A stretch of DNA of 64,000 nt from Epiperipatus broadwayi (Eukaryota > Onychophora > Udeonychophora > Euonychophora > Peripatidae): assembly GCA_028023455.1 (NCBI GenBank), contig JAQFVV010012423.1:5190269-5254268 (forward strand), in the 5' to 3' direction. A model generated the notes under the pieces. It was not told where the DNA came from. It worked only from the letters and a program-made list of their open reading frames with translations, and made no database searches. Within the stretch, counting starts at the first letter, position 1; each line of letters starts with the position of its first letter. The position numbers were made by a program, and so were the translations under genes. Below are positions 50,701 through 63,573 of this stretch, one piece after another.

Positions 50701-53125
50701 CTTTTGCTAGTGTACCGGTATAAATCCACCACGCTTACTCATACACAGTACCCGAGTTCAAACCCAAACCCCGGCATGACTAACCGATGATGACTTTATA
50801 ACAGCACGGGGTTATCCCTTTACTAGCTCAACTCAGAACACAGACTAAATTACTTACAGTTTTATATACAGATCTATTATACTCTGGGTATCGGTACGGT
50901 CATTAATGTAATGTATATATTTAAGTTGTCAATACAGACAGTAGGTGACTAAATAGACTTCGAGAGTAATGAGGTGGAAGACACAAAATTAGAGTAAATA
51001 AATTGTTTAATAACAAATAGAGAGCATAAAAATATAGGATTCAAAAGTACGGTAAGATTTCCATAAATATTCTATTATAATTAGCTACTAGTCTTTAGTA
51101 ATCATTTTACCTGGTAAACAAACTCATACCAATATTTGTGTAGTGAACTGATCGACGGGTGGTTGAGGGAATCAGAGCATTTGAGCATTGAAAATATTTC
51201 TCTACGATTTTATTAAGTTATTTTATTCGAATAGATTCGAACTGTTGCGTGTACGAATAGTTGGAGGGTGGTTTCGTATAACTATGATATCTAAGATTGA
51301 TGTACTAGCGGTTGCCTAGATTGAAGAGCCCTACAGTAATCCCTTGCGGTGCATTAACGGAATACCGGACGGCTTGTACTTTGACAAGGCTTAATGCCCC
51401 CAAGTAGCTCCGGGACACTACAACCAGCCGGGATCATTTCGAAACCCGGTGATCCAAGAGATAACCTGGGAAAGAATTGCTTTCTTCCCCATATGGTAGT
51501 ATGGCGAGACGCTAACTTCGGCGAAGGGAAGGCATTGCCACAGTCATCGAGGACGGGTGCTTGAAGTGGGTTTAAAAAGGAATTATACCAAACCTGGGTA
51601 ATCAATTCGTCTATTTCTGCGCAACAGGCTGATATAACTATTCCAATAAAACATGGCGGAATCAAACTGACCGCGAAAGCAATAATTAATTAAGTTTACT
51701 CTGAAACCCCTAAATCCCACAGGTCGTTCAGGCGGTAGCGATGATAACAAATTATACACTGAGAACTATTTCTCATTTCATGTAGGAAACTAAGATAATA
51801 AACTTAAAACCCTTTACATTTTTAAGATTTAAGTATCGGTTACAATAGTATGACAACACAAAAAAAACATAATAAAGTGATTTAATATCTGCCAACTCAA
51901 TATATGAAATAATCTTTACTTTAACAACGAACTTCCTTTTAAAATAACTATAATCAATATTATAAACTAGCTTTAAACAGAGTTGGAAAATATTTCTATC
52001 GGCATCGTTTGTTTATAGCATAAGTAAATAGGAAAAAAAAATATAAATGTCTTCATTTGAATTATTATTAGTAGCTACAATATTTACAAACTATTTTCTA
52101 AAGACTAGAGCAGAGGAAAAGGAGAAAAGAAAATTTACTGACAGGTTTGAAACAGTAGCGTTATAAACGAAAAAAAAACTTACATGTGATTCATTTGATT
52201 GACAGGTTAACTTATAACATTAAGCTCGGGAGAAAGTTAAAAGTTCATGTAACACAATTACCCTTCCTTCTTCATCCGGCTTGGCTTCTCACGATGGTAT
52301 TTCTGACGAACGTAGGCGCACATTTGAAATCTACTGGGAAGGCATAGTCAATTTGGAGATTGGAAGCTGGAAATTGTGAAGCACATAAAACATGATCAGT
52401 CAGCAGCACAAAGATTCAAATTGGTGGGACAGAGATCAGCTCCTGGCACTTAGCCCATCGACATTATGGTTTACTGGTGGACTTCTTAACAAAAGTTGGA
52501 GAGATTTCTCTAGCAACTGCTTTGCTGTTTTTGAGACGATCTACTCTCAGCCACGTCAAAAGTTAGAATGTTAGTTTTCTCTACGATGGTCACGGTTGAC
52601 CTTTCTGTCCGGTTTTTGTTTTAGGCTCCGCCTACCTTTCTCTAGTCTTCAGCAATCCAGCTTGACCATACAATATCAACTATCCATTTCCATTGTTCCG
52701 TTTTCAGCTATCTTTAACTTTAATACGCAATTTTAAATTGACAAAGTAATTACAAATATAAATTCCTTATCTAATTTCGAATACAACTCAATTACTCTAT
52801 ACATTTGTACAATACAGATTTTAATTAAAACCACTGATCAAAGGAATGTGACTTTTGATCAGTATTTTTTAAAGCGACTTTGTATAATTCTAAAAGGCTA
52901 AAATTTAAGCAAATACACCCGCAATGAAACTTTTAAATTAAGCTGATATAAATTCACAAACCACGCTACACACGAATATTATTTCATGATTTGTGACATT
53001 TATGCACGGAATCTTTACATATTTATTTACAAAACATAAAATATATATAGCTCAATTTTTGTGACTTGAAATGGAAAAATCCCATTGCGGGCGAATAGTA
53101 TTTCGAATTACCGTACTTAAACACA
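50700..53125. other. CpG-retaining, GC-richer segment of about 2.4 kb
   Basis: CpG is common here (for example 50,709-50,830, 51,140-51,760, 52,270-52,650), in contrast to its scarcity around. It contains a GC-box-like GGCTCCGCC at 52,624, AACATGGCGGAA at 51,651 and a B-box-like GGGTTTGAACTCGGG on the minus strand near 50,755. Open frames of 103 codons (minus, 51,354-51,665) and 60 codons (plus, 52,392-52,574) have balanced composition but no recognised domain. It could be an unmethylated promoter island or a young retroelement or solo LTR. I could not find terminal repeats or a target duplication. Confidence 0.45.
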
Positions 53126-55850
53126 TGAAACTAAGATCGGTTCTTCGATCTGTCTGTTTCACTAGATGTGTTATTTTCTGTTTGTAGGCAAGTGAAATTT
53201 AGATGTCTGACTGCAATTTTGTCTTATGCATATTGACAGTTCAACAATAAAGAATAATTTTAATAATTAGATGAAATTAAAAGTCAACTATGTAAGAAAG
53301 GGAAGTTTTAATAAACAATAATTTCAAAAAATCAAGCTCCTGTAAATCACATTTAATTACCAAAACTAAGTCAACTAAACTTGAAAAGACAATTTATTTG
53401 ATAATTTTGAATACAATTAAATAAACAATAAAAAAAATTTTTAAAAATAAGCAAAGTTTTTGTTTTGAAAATTTTAATTACAGTTATATTTTTATTTTCA
53501 TGACAACTTAATTATATCAGTTTTTTATGTTGAACAAAATAATTATGTATGAAGGAAAAATAATTCATCTGTTAAGATTTATTAAATATTAATAAAATTA
53601 AAATTTCTTCTTTATTCTTTTTAAGATTACATTTTTATTGAATCTTAAAAGGTAAATGCATTTAAAAAAATAATATAAAAATAGTCCATCTATTTAATTA
53701 TTTTAAAATCTTTTTATTTAACTTAAAAATAATGTTTGTCTGTGTATTTGGGTTAAATCTGGAAGCTAATTTTTAACATATTTTTATTGAATGAATTTTT
53801 TTCAAATTTTGTACACAAGTTTATATCAATACCAATGCAATGTTTCAGTGTTGCCCAGATGATTATCCACTCTAGAGGTGTTGGCATAATAAATTTTAAT
53901 CTGTGTTATCATTTCAATAAATTTTTGTTGGTGCACAATAAATGTCAATCTATTTTTTTTAAAAATAAGTTTTCATTGAATTTCATGACTAATTCACTAA
54001 AACATATTACAGCTGTTTAGAATAGAAATAAAAAATCAAATCATTACTTCCTCTTGATTATTTAAGTCATTGATTGTCAGCTGCATAATATTATGGAGTA
54101 CTATGATGTTGTTGCAGTATGTCAGCATTAAATCACACTTTTATAACTGTCTTTAAGACTATCATGCCTCTTTTATGAGAATACTTGGAAATAAGATAAA
54201 TATTAATTTATTACATCAAAAAAAATTAAAGATGTTAGTAATCTACAGAGAAAAACTTCAGAAGAGTCAATGAACCTGAAAGGTTTCCGATTTGTAGAGT
54301 CTTAATATTGGGCATATAAACAAACTTATCAATTCTTTCATTATTTTCAAAAACAAGCAAAATATAATGTGTAATTTTATAATTTATGTAAATAATTATA
54401 ATTATTTTTACAAAATATTTTTATAATAAATCCTTAAAATAAAAATATATTCAAGTTTATACTTAGACTTTTTTAAAATATGTTTTATTTTTAAAAATTC
54501 AAGATAAGAAATTTGAAATAACAATAAAATGGACATTATGATAATTATGATCCTTGTTCTATGCCAAAAAGTGTAGTACTGAATGTTTGTGATAATTTAA
54601 TAAATATAAATGTAATTTTTTTTATTTCAGAATTGCATTTTATAACTTTATGATGACTTTATCATTATTTTTTTGCCTTTAATAAATGGAATTCATTCAA
54701 CAAAGATATAATTAATTTAGTTTTCAATAGCATTACAAAAAGAAACAATAAAAAATATAACTGTTCCTATTACATATTTCACATTATTATTTTTTGTGTA
54801 TATTTGGAAAGTTTAAATATGATATTTTAGCAGTTGTCTTATTTGTAAATTTATATTTTTAACAAATCAAGCCCAATTTATTGATTCATAATATTCTACA
54901 AAGATTTTAATACTAAAATTAAAATCTTGAACTACAAACACAAATTGCCACTAGGGGAAGGACAGAATATGTTGAGATGTGAAAAAGTTAACTAGAAGTT
55001 GCTTTTGAAAGGATGCTTTTATAAACAAAAAAATCTTACAAACAATTTTAATGCATGCCAATTTCATTTTAAATATTACAAATACATTGACATTGTTTAT
55101 AAAATATCTGAATAGTAAAAGATAGCTTGTTTAGTTAAAGTGTTATCTTTAAATTCAATAATCAAAAATCTAAGGATCCAAAATCGATTCCCCATGCTAG
55201 TGCCATCACTGGTCAGGTCAAAAACACCTGAAGAAAAGAGGAAAATAATACCTCTTGAAACATTGTGCATATAATAACATGTGTGCTATTACTAAAAATT
55301 GATTGTAATTAAAAATTTAAATAAAGTTTAATTTTTCTAAAGACATTCAATACTAAATGATAGAAATAGTCCAATATATAGAAATATATATTGTAGCATT
55401 ATAATTTGGTAACAATGCTATCATGTTCTACAAGATATGAATTGTTAAAAAAAATTATTTATGTATTCCACAATAGATAGGAAGATCAAGTGATACATGT
55501 AAAACCAAGAATAAACTTTCATAAAAATAATGTGTAAGAGGATTTTACTTTTTTTTGACTTCAACTGTTTATATATTAAATATTGCATTTCTTTATAATA
55601 ATTTAACAAACAATTAGTGAATTGTTTTAGCGATGGCTATAAATTCAAGTACACATCGAATAGTGCTTGTGAATAAACAGTAAATGAGGTCATAAGTAAT
55701 CAAACTTTACAAAATTGGAATATTTACAACAAATTCAAAATGAATAAATTATTGACTAAATTACCAGAAGCACTAGAATTTAGAAATATTTAAAATGTTG
55801 TACCAGAAGCACTAGAATTTAGAAATATTTACAACAAATGTGCGAGCACA
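53126..55850. other. Gene-free AT-rich stretch
   Basis: It contains a tandem duplication at 55,762-55,832 (unit 39 bp, TACCAGAAGCACTAG). A 77-codon frame at 53,787 lacks a recognisable domain. Confidence 0.4.
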
Positions 55851-55869
55851 AGTATAAAGAATATTCACA

Positions 55870-58090
55870 AAAATAGAAAAATGTGATAGAAAGATTGGTC
55901 TGAATATGCTACTGCCAATATTCTATCATTTTAAAGAAAAGTTGCAATCAACTAGGTACCTACAAATTACAATTCAGAAAAATAGAGATGGAGAACAGAG
56001 CTATGGAATAATGGAAACAGATATAATCATTAAGCTCAAATCTCTTCTGAACAGTACACACCTAGGTCTTCATGACATACCAAATTCTCCTGCATATAAG
56101 TCAATTTACAGTCCCAATAATTTTAAACATGATAAACCTTTTCTCCAATCAAATAATTACCATAGATGGCCTATATCCAATATCCTTGGTTCCTTTCCTA
56201 AAGAAAAACATATTAACTTCCCCTCTCAATAATCTCCATCCCATATCAATGTTTCCTATCCTCATTAAAGTAATTGAATCCATAATTAAAGATAAAATTC
56301 AACAAAAAATTTAGCTTTCAATCTCAAACAACCAATTTGCAAAAAAAAGATGCATTCACCTCTGATATCATTGCACTATTTAAACTCATAATAAATCAAG
56401 CAAGAGTCACTAGGAAAAAGTCCCATTGCAGTACAACTAGACATATTATCAGCTTTTTAAACAGTTTATAATGACCTCCTATTGGGACTATTTGAATCTC
56501 ATGGAGTCTCTAAAAAAATCATCTACATATTAGCCATCCTTTTAAACAATAGAGAAATATTTGTCACTACAAATGACAAAATTATGCCAAGCTTTAAACC
56601 ATATAACTCCATACCACAAGGCTCATTCTTGAGCACCCTTTTTTTTATAACATACATAAATCCACTTTTACTTTAAATAGAAAGAATATTGCCAGGCATA
56701 CACATACAGGCAATAGACAAAACAATTACCCACATTGCATATATGGATGATATTGCTGTCTTCCTTCCCTCCAAGAAATTTCTTTCTTTATTAAGCTCAA
56801 TTCTAGAACAATACCCAAGGCAATACAGCCTACACATTAACTTGGAAAAATCATCTGCATGGATGCTTCTCTCTGGAAATAGTATTACCTCTTTCTATAT
56901 GGCAAGACCTCATGGTTTCCTAGGATTACTGATACAAAAATTAACCACAGCAATGAGAAAATATATCCAAGATACAATTCTAACTTCCATAGAAAATGCA
57001 GCCAAATTTCTCTATAAAGTTTACCTATCCATCCATGCAATGATCTCACTTATCAACATCTTATTTTTCCCAAAAATCAACTATTACATCTGACAATGAA
57101 GTATAATAATACTTTTAAGAGAAAGATCAATTCATTATGTTCCAAAATGATATAGAACAAAAAAACTATAGCAATAAGTATTAGAACCTTGCAAAAATAG
57201 TCAAAGGATAATGGTCTATCCCTGCATTCAATCAAAACATTCTATTTCCAAAAAGCTTTTAACACTTTCTAGATTTATCACTCTCTATCCTAATGTCACA
57301 AGATTTACCAAGATTATATCTACTGACAAATCACCCCCACAGAAAAGAATATGACTACTATCACTAACAAACACAATTCACTTAGTATAGATCTTGATGA
57401 AAATGCATTCCCTTGTAAAATAAAATTCTGGGAAGCATATAACATAATATATGGCACTAGTCACCCTATAACACTTTTCCTCAAGATTACAAACAAATAG
57501 ATAATAACTAAATTTATATATTGGTTCCAAGAATCAAAATTTTTCGATTTCATCATTAAAATAAACCTAAATGCCCTTCCTACCAGCTTCTTCCTTTTAC
57601 GAAAAAGAGGAATTCAAAAAATAGTCCCTATTTACTCACTTTGCCACCAAGATGAAGAAACTACTCAACACTTCACATATCAGTGCTTCAGATTCCAAAT
57701 ATACAGAAACATTAAACAATCAATCACAAAGTCAAATAATACCATCATCTGCATACTAATTGATAGCATAAAAAAATACTTTTGTCCATCAATTAGAGTG
57801 GTCATTTTTATTACATATTATGCTCCATCAGATGCTATCTATGCTTCAATTCCACAGCAATAAATTAAATCACTATTTTACAATAAAATTACGAAAATCA
57901 AGAACAGAGACCAAGCACTACCCCTCCCTTCCTTGACATAGTCACTGCAACATAGAGCCTTGTCTCTTTCCTGGTTCCCCTCCACAATTGGATCTTCAAT
58001 ACAAAAAGACATCAATGCAAACTAATTGCATAAAGCAATAATATCCAGAAAACAAATAGTATAGACTATTGTTCCCTCATCTGGAACCAA
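55870..58090 (+). pseudogene. Non-LTR retrotransposon reverse transcriptase relic with zinc-ribbon end
   Basis: Reverse transcriptase motifs occur in order over several frames. LHPISMFPILIKVIESII at about 56,220-56,300 resembles the RPISLLP...K.LE.ii block. YNDLLLGLFESHGVSKKII near 56,465 corresponds to the FDxV..LL..GV block. NSIPQGSFLSTLFFITYINP near 56,605-56,670 is motif B and AYMDDIAVF near 56,737-56,763 is motif C. Downstream, ALPTSFFLLRKRGIQKIVP then CHQDEETTQHFTYQC (57,640-57,685) resembles the C-terminal zinc-binding region of many LINEs. Frameshifts and stops make it dead. The endonuclease is not seen. Confidence 0.85.
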
Positions 58091-58578
58091 TAACATTTAT
58101 TAAACATGTGTAGTCAAAACTTATGGTTTAACTTCAATAAAATGTCATTATCTATTGTTTAATAATTTTAAAAAAAGACTAAAAAATCAATTGTTGAAAT
58201 TTTAGATAATTAAATGCTTATATTTAATAAATGTTCCTAAAATAACAGAATATAAAAGCTAATGAAATTATTGATATTAAAAAATTAATAAAGTTGTACT
58301 GAATTAATAATATTTATTGATAAATATTTTTGCTTTCCTAAGATTTGTTAATAAATAGATAAATGCATTTCCTTTATTTGTTTAAAGTAAATTGATGTTA
58401 AACTTTTTTTTTATTATTTTATTGTTTTGTATTTCAAAATGAATACACATTCCTGCTAATTAAGAAAAAAATCATAGGATCTGATCCAATTATTTATGGT
58501 ACTATGGAGATGCCCTGGAAATCAACTATAAGGAGAGATGCATTGTAGAACATTTTGATGTTAAAAGAGAAAACCTAT

Positions 58579-60368
58579 TGTAACGGGCACATACATACAT
58601 TACATTATTTTTTATTAGTAAACATAAAAAAAAAAAAGTTCGCCAATAAAAATTTCTTTTTTAAGAATTAAAAACTGAAAATTAAAAAATCATCTTAAAC
58701 TCGCATATATATAAAATCACACAGATAAATATTTATTAAAATAAAACTTTATTAAAAAAAGAGTAGTTTAAAGCTAAATTTTCAGAAAAGATTTAGAGAT
58801 AAAAATATATGTTTAAGTTTGAAAACAAATTAATTAATCTTTTGTAAAATGGAAATGATTATTTTAATTAGTAAACTAGCCTTTGGGCATTTAAATGTAT
58901 AAGCATCGGTCAGATAGGAAAACAATAGAAACTTTTAGCAAATGAATGAAATCCATCGGGAAATCAGACCTCAACAAAAAGGTTTTCACCATCATGATGT
59001 AATGTTGAGTTAATCCACAAAATTATTATAAAAGGAAAGGTTTGAAAATAAAAGAATTAATTAGTTATTACAATGTAACTATATGTGTTAGTGTGGAGTT
59101 GAAGGAGAAGAGATTGAAAAGACGCACTCTTCAATCCCTTCAGTTTTGTTAAAAAAAAAAAAAGAAATGACATCATTTTTTTTTCTACATTAAGGACCAA
59201 CTAAACTAACAGACCTCCAGATAAATAAATAAAAAACAATGGCTAACTCAACCAATCTTTTTAGGACAGCATGGGAATTCATGTTCAAATGGCAAGCAAC
59301 AGATAAATATGAACTGTTTTAAACCGTAAGAACTTTATAATTAATGAACATTAAATTAAAAACTTTCTGTATTTAAAATAATTAAGAAATAGAATCCTAT
59401 CTGACCAACGTTATTTATTAATTAGTTATAATTTTATTTAATGTATTTCTTTTGTAAAATCATTTCCATTTATTTATTTATTTGTTCTTTAAGTTTTATT
59501 ATGATTTCTGTTTTTCATTAAACTAGTTATATAAATATTAAACTTAAGTCGGGCGTGAATGGCTATATAGATTTGTAAAGTTATATTAGGGGGGGTAATC
59601 TTAGGTTATTCATTTCGTAGTTGAATTAGGTCAATGGATTGGATATATTGGTGTAATTAGTAGATGTAGTATGAGATTCGCTATGGGCAGAATCTCTATT
59701 ATATGCCGCATACTTCCGTTTTGCCTATGGAAGGCATTATAAGATGTAGAACGCTGTTCCTTTTGATGGAGTTTTTTTTTATTGCTCTTCTTGTCTGATA
59801 GATGTAATATTCCTATATGATGAGAAGCAGTTTCTTCTCTTAACCTAATTATGCTGCTGTATTCGTATTACATTAAACACATCAATATATCAGATGGATT
59901 GAAGTTTGGTTTGACTGCAAACCTTTGGCCTAAGGTTAAATAAGGATGTAGTCTATTCATACTCGACACTCTAAATAAAGATGCATTACATTTAAGTTGG
60001 GTATAGACGCTTGCATGGGTTCGTTACCGGTTGATTATGTTTTTGGTTTTCATATTCGATCAAAATATATATAGACATTCGGTAAATACTGATACCTTAT
60101 GGTGAGTATCTAAAATGTATTTATTCGGATGTCTTTTAAGTTATTGGTGTTAATGCAAGCATCTTATGGTGAATGCTATTGGGTTACTTATAAATTTCCC
60201 TCTGCAATGATGGTATCAATGATTTTGTATTTTGATTGTTTATTTGAAATGTTTTTGACCGTGGAATCTATGTAACCGATCTATACTCAACATTTTTAAA
60301 CAAAATGTAAATTTAAATTATAAAATCAAATTAAAATCTAAAATAAACATACTAAAATAATAATGTTA

Positions 60369-60405
<37 letters not shown>

Positions 60406-60675
60406 CGTAAATAAATGTTTGTATGTTAATTACTGGCAGTGGCTTATTTTATTTATTTTTTAATATTGAAATATAATTAGATAAGATATTATAATATTAA
60501 ATCTCTGCTACTCCCTGAGCTAGTAACATGGGCTAACGACCGGATATCAAAATATATATAAAAAAAATGTTTTTGACTTACGTATCTGCCTACTTTATAA
60601 ATTTTTCTAGGTTCAAATGCTTAGATGGTGCCCTGAAGTGCAGATGACATTAAGTTCTATTCGCCAGATTATTAC
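58579..60675 (+). repeat. 5' LTR, about 2,097 bp
   Basis: Starts TGTAACGGGCACAT and ends CCAGATTATTACA. It differs from the 3' LTR by scattered substitutions. Two segments of about 30-55 bases are present only in the 3' copy (near 62,772-62,805 and 63,165-63,225). A longer TA run (60,375-60,402) is found only here. The LTRs have no convincing coding capacity: the 61-codon frame in the 3' copy is disrupted here. Confidence 0.92.
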
Positions 60676-61402
60676 AACTGGCCACCCAACTTGGGCTGAT
60701 CTATTAATAAAAACCACGTATACCCTGAGTAAATTTCTTTTTTCAAAATGAAATATTTTTTATCTGTTACATAAAGTCGTATACTTTAAATCTTATAAAA
60801 GCACTGCCAGAAGAAATTGCGCATATATATTAAACATGAGAAAGTATAAATAATTTTAAACTATATTTTGTTAAAAAGAAAGTCAAAAGGTTGCAATTAA
60901 TATGTTTTTTTTTGTTAATGTATATTATGCTTTAACATGTATAGGCGCGCACAACCACATAAGTTTATGATCGAAATGTGATGCCTTATGATCAGTACCT
61001 TTGGAAATTACATCAGTGTAACCCTATGTATGCATTTCAATCAGTCATAAATAAGTTGGTGGTATTTATAATTATGCTGCAAATATACACGTATAAATCC
61101 ATTATCTTTCAAAACGTATTTAGTTCAATGCAACCTCCTTAAATAAATAATTTAAATAACTTGCTTGTCATGCCATGTGCAAAAATAAAATGTATAAAAA
61201 AAATAATAATAATAGAACTCTTGTGGGGAGGAGGTGTAGACATGGATGGTCCTTAGGAAAACGATAGTCAACATTTTTTTTTATATATAGTCTTTATACT
61301 AACTGAATGTTTTGTAAATTTTGTTAATCGTGTACCGTAATTACTAACCCTAAGTAAAATATTTTTCTTTTGTTCATTTTTTTTTAAGCAAGTTTACTGA
61401 TA
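60676..61402 (+). other. Non-coding interior of the LTR element
   Basis: No gag, protease, reverse transcriptase or integrase frame. A purine-rich GGGGAGGAGG lies at about 61,225 but is roughly 170 bases from the 3' LTR, so it is not in the usual polypurine-tract position. No clear tract is seen immediately before 61,403. Confidence 0.7.
60678..60695 (+). promoter_or_regulatory. Primer binding site resembling tRNA-Lys complement
   Basis: TGGCCACCCAACTTGGGC begins two bases after the 5' LTR. It resembles TGGCGCCCAACGTGGGGC, the complement of the 3' end of a tRNA-Lys, with one extra base and a few changes. This fixes the element on the plus strand. Confidence 0.7.
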
Positions 61403-63569
61403 TGTAATGGGCACATATGTACGTTACATTATTTTTTATTAGTAAACATAAAAAAAAAAAAGTTCACCAATAAAAATTTCTTTTTTAAGAATTAAAAACT
61501 GAAAATTAAAAAATCATCTTAAACTCGCATATATATAAAATCACACAGATAAATATTTATTAAAATAAAACTGTATTAAAAAAAGACTAGTTTAAAACTA
61601 AATTTTCAGAAAAGATTTAGAGATAAAAATATATGTTTAAGTTTGAAAACAAATTAATTAATCTTTTGTAAAATGGAAATGATTATTTTAATTAGTAAAC
61701 TAGCCTATGGGCATTTAAATGTATAAGCATCGGTCAGATAGGAAAACAATAGAAACTTTTAGCAAATGAAAGAAATCCATCAGGAAATCGGACCTCAACG
61801 AAAAGGTTTTCACCATCATGACGTAATGTTGAGTTAATCCACAAAATTATTATAAAAGGAAAGGTTTGAAAATAAAAGAGTTAATTAGTTATTATGATGT
61901 GACTATATGTGTTAGTGTGGAGTTGAAGGAGAAGGGATTGAAAAGATGCACTCTTCAATCCCTTCAGTTTTGTTAAAAAAAAAAAAGATAAATGACACCG
62001 TTTTTTTTTCTACATTAAGGACCAATTAATCTAACAGACCTCCGGATAAATAAATAAAAAACAATGACTAACTCAACCAATCTTTTTAGGACAGCATGGG
62101 AATTCATGTTCAAGTGGCAAGCAACAGATAAAGATGAACTGTTTTAAACTGTAAGTACTTTATAATTAATGAACATTAAATTAAAAACTTTCTGTATTTA
62201 AAATAATTAAGAAATAGAATCCTATCTGACCAACGTTATTTATTAATTAGTTATAATTTTATTTAATGTATTTCTTTTGTAAAATCATTTCCATTTATTT
62301 ATTTATTTGTTCTTTAAGTTTTATTATGATTTCTGTTTTTCATTAAACTAGTTATATAAATATTAAACTTAAGTCGGGCATGAATGGCTATATAGATTTG
62401 TAAAGTTATATTAGGGGAGGGTAATCTTAGGTTATTCATTTCGTAGTTGAATTAGGTCAATGGATTGGATATATTGGTGTAATTAGTAGATGTAGTACGA
62501 GATTCGCTATGGGCAGAATCGCTATTATATGCCGCACACTTCCGTTTTGCCTATGGAAGGGATTATAAGACGTAGAACGCTGTTCCTTTTGATGGAGTTT
62601 TTTTTATTGCTCTTCTTGTCTGATAGATGTAATATTCCTATCTGAAGAGAAGCAGTTTCTTCTCTTAACCTAATTGTGCTGCCGTATTCATATTACATTG
62701 AATACATCGATATATCAGATGGATTGAAGTTTGGTTTGACTGCGAACCTTTGGCCTAAGGTTAAACAAGGATTGAATATTTTCTTTTCAAATGCAAATCT
62801 ACGTAGTCTATTCATACTCGACACTCTAAATAAAGATGCATTAAATTTAAGTTGGGTATAGACGCTTGCATGGGTTCGTTACCGGTTGATTATGTTTTTG
62901 GTTTTCATATTCGATCAAAATATATATAGACATTCGGTAAATACTGATACCTTATGGTGAGTATCTAAAATGTATTTATTCAGATGTCTTTTAAGTTATT
63001 GGTGTTACTGCAAGCATCTTATGGTGAATGCTATTGGGTTACTTATAAATTTCCCTCTGCAATTGACGGTATCAATGATTTTGTATTTTGATCGTTTATG
63101 TTTATTTGAAATGTTTTTGACCGTGGAATCCATGTAACCGATCTATATTGAACATTTTTAAGCAAATCTGTGCGAACTTAATTAAAATGTAAACTTATAA
63201 TATTATAAAAATTAAAATATAAATTTAAATTATAAAATCGAATTAAAATCTAAAATAAACATACTACAATAATAATGTTAAATTTTTATATATATATGCG
63301 TAAATAAATGTTTGTGTGTTAATTATTGGCAGTGGCTTATTTTATTTATTTTTTAATATTGAAATATAATTAGATAAGATATTATAATATTAAATCTCTG
63401 CTACTCCCTGAGCTAGTGACATGGGCTAATGACCGGATATCAAAATATATTTTAAAAAAAATTTTTTGACTTACGTATCTGCCTACTTTATAAATTTTTC
63501 TAGGTTCAAATGCCTAGATGGCGCCCTGTAGTGCAGATCATGTTAAGCTCTATTCTCCGGATCGTTACA
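61403..63569 (+). repeat. 3' LTR, about 2,167 bp
   Basis: Starts TGTAATGGGCACAT and ends CCGGATCGTTACA, then CTAT. It pairs with the 5' LTR over its full length. Many differences are C-to-T or G-to-A at CpG sites, as expected from methylation decay after insertion. Confidence 0.92.
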
Positions 63570-63573
63570 CTAT

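Larger units (their letters stand above)
58579..63569 (+). mobile_element. Complete non-autonomous LTR retrotransposon (LARD-like), 4,991 bp
   Basis: Two long direct repeats start with TG and end with CA, and the 4-bp target duplication CTAT flanks the whole (58,575-58,578 and 63,570-63,573). A primer binding site lies two bases after the first LTR. The 727-bp interior (60,676-61,402) has no gag or pol frame, so the element would need enzymes from another element. A Ty3/gypsy-type relative is plausible from TSD length and TGTAAC/GTTACA ends, but is not proven. The LTRs keep CpG sites, suggesting youth. Confidence 0.9.

Noticed and set aside
62676-62861. 61-codon frame within the 3' LTR as a gene
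   Set aside because: The matching frame in the 5' LTR is disrupted by a deletion, and no domain is recognised.
58579-63569. The two 2.1-kb repeats as a simple segmental duplication
   Set aside because: TG/CA ends, the CTAT target duplication and the primer binding site together fit an LTR element better.
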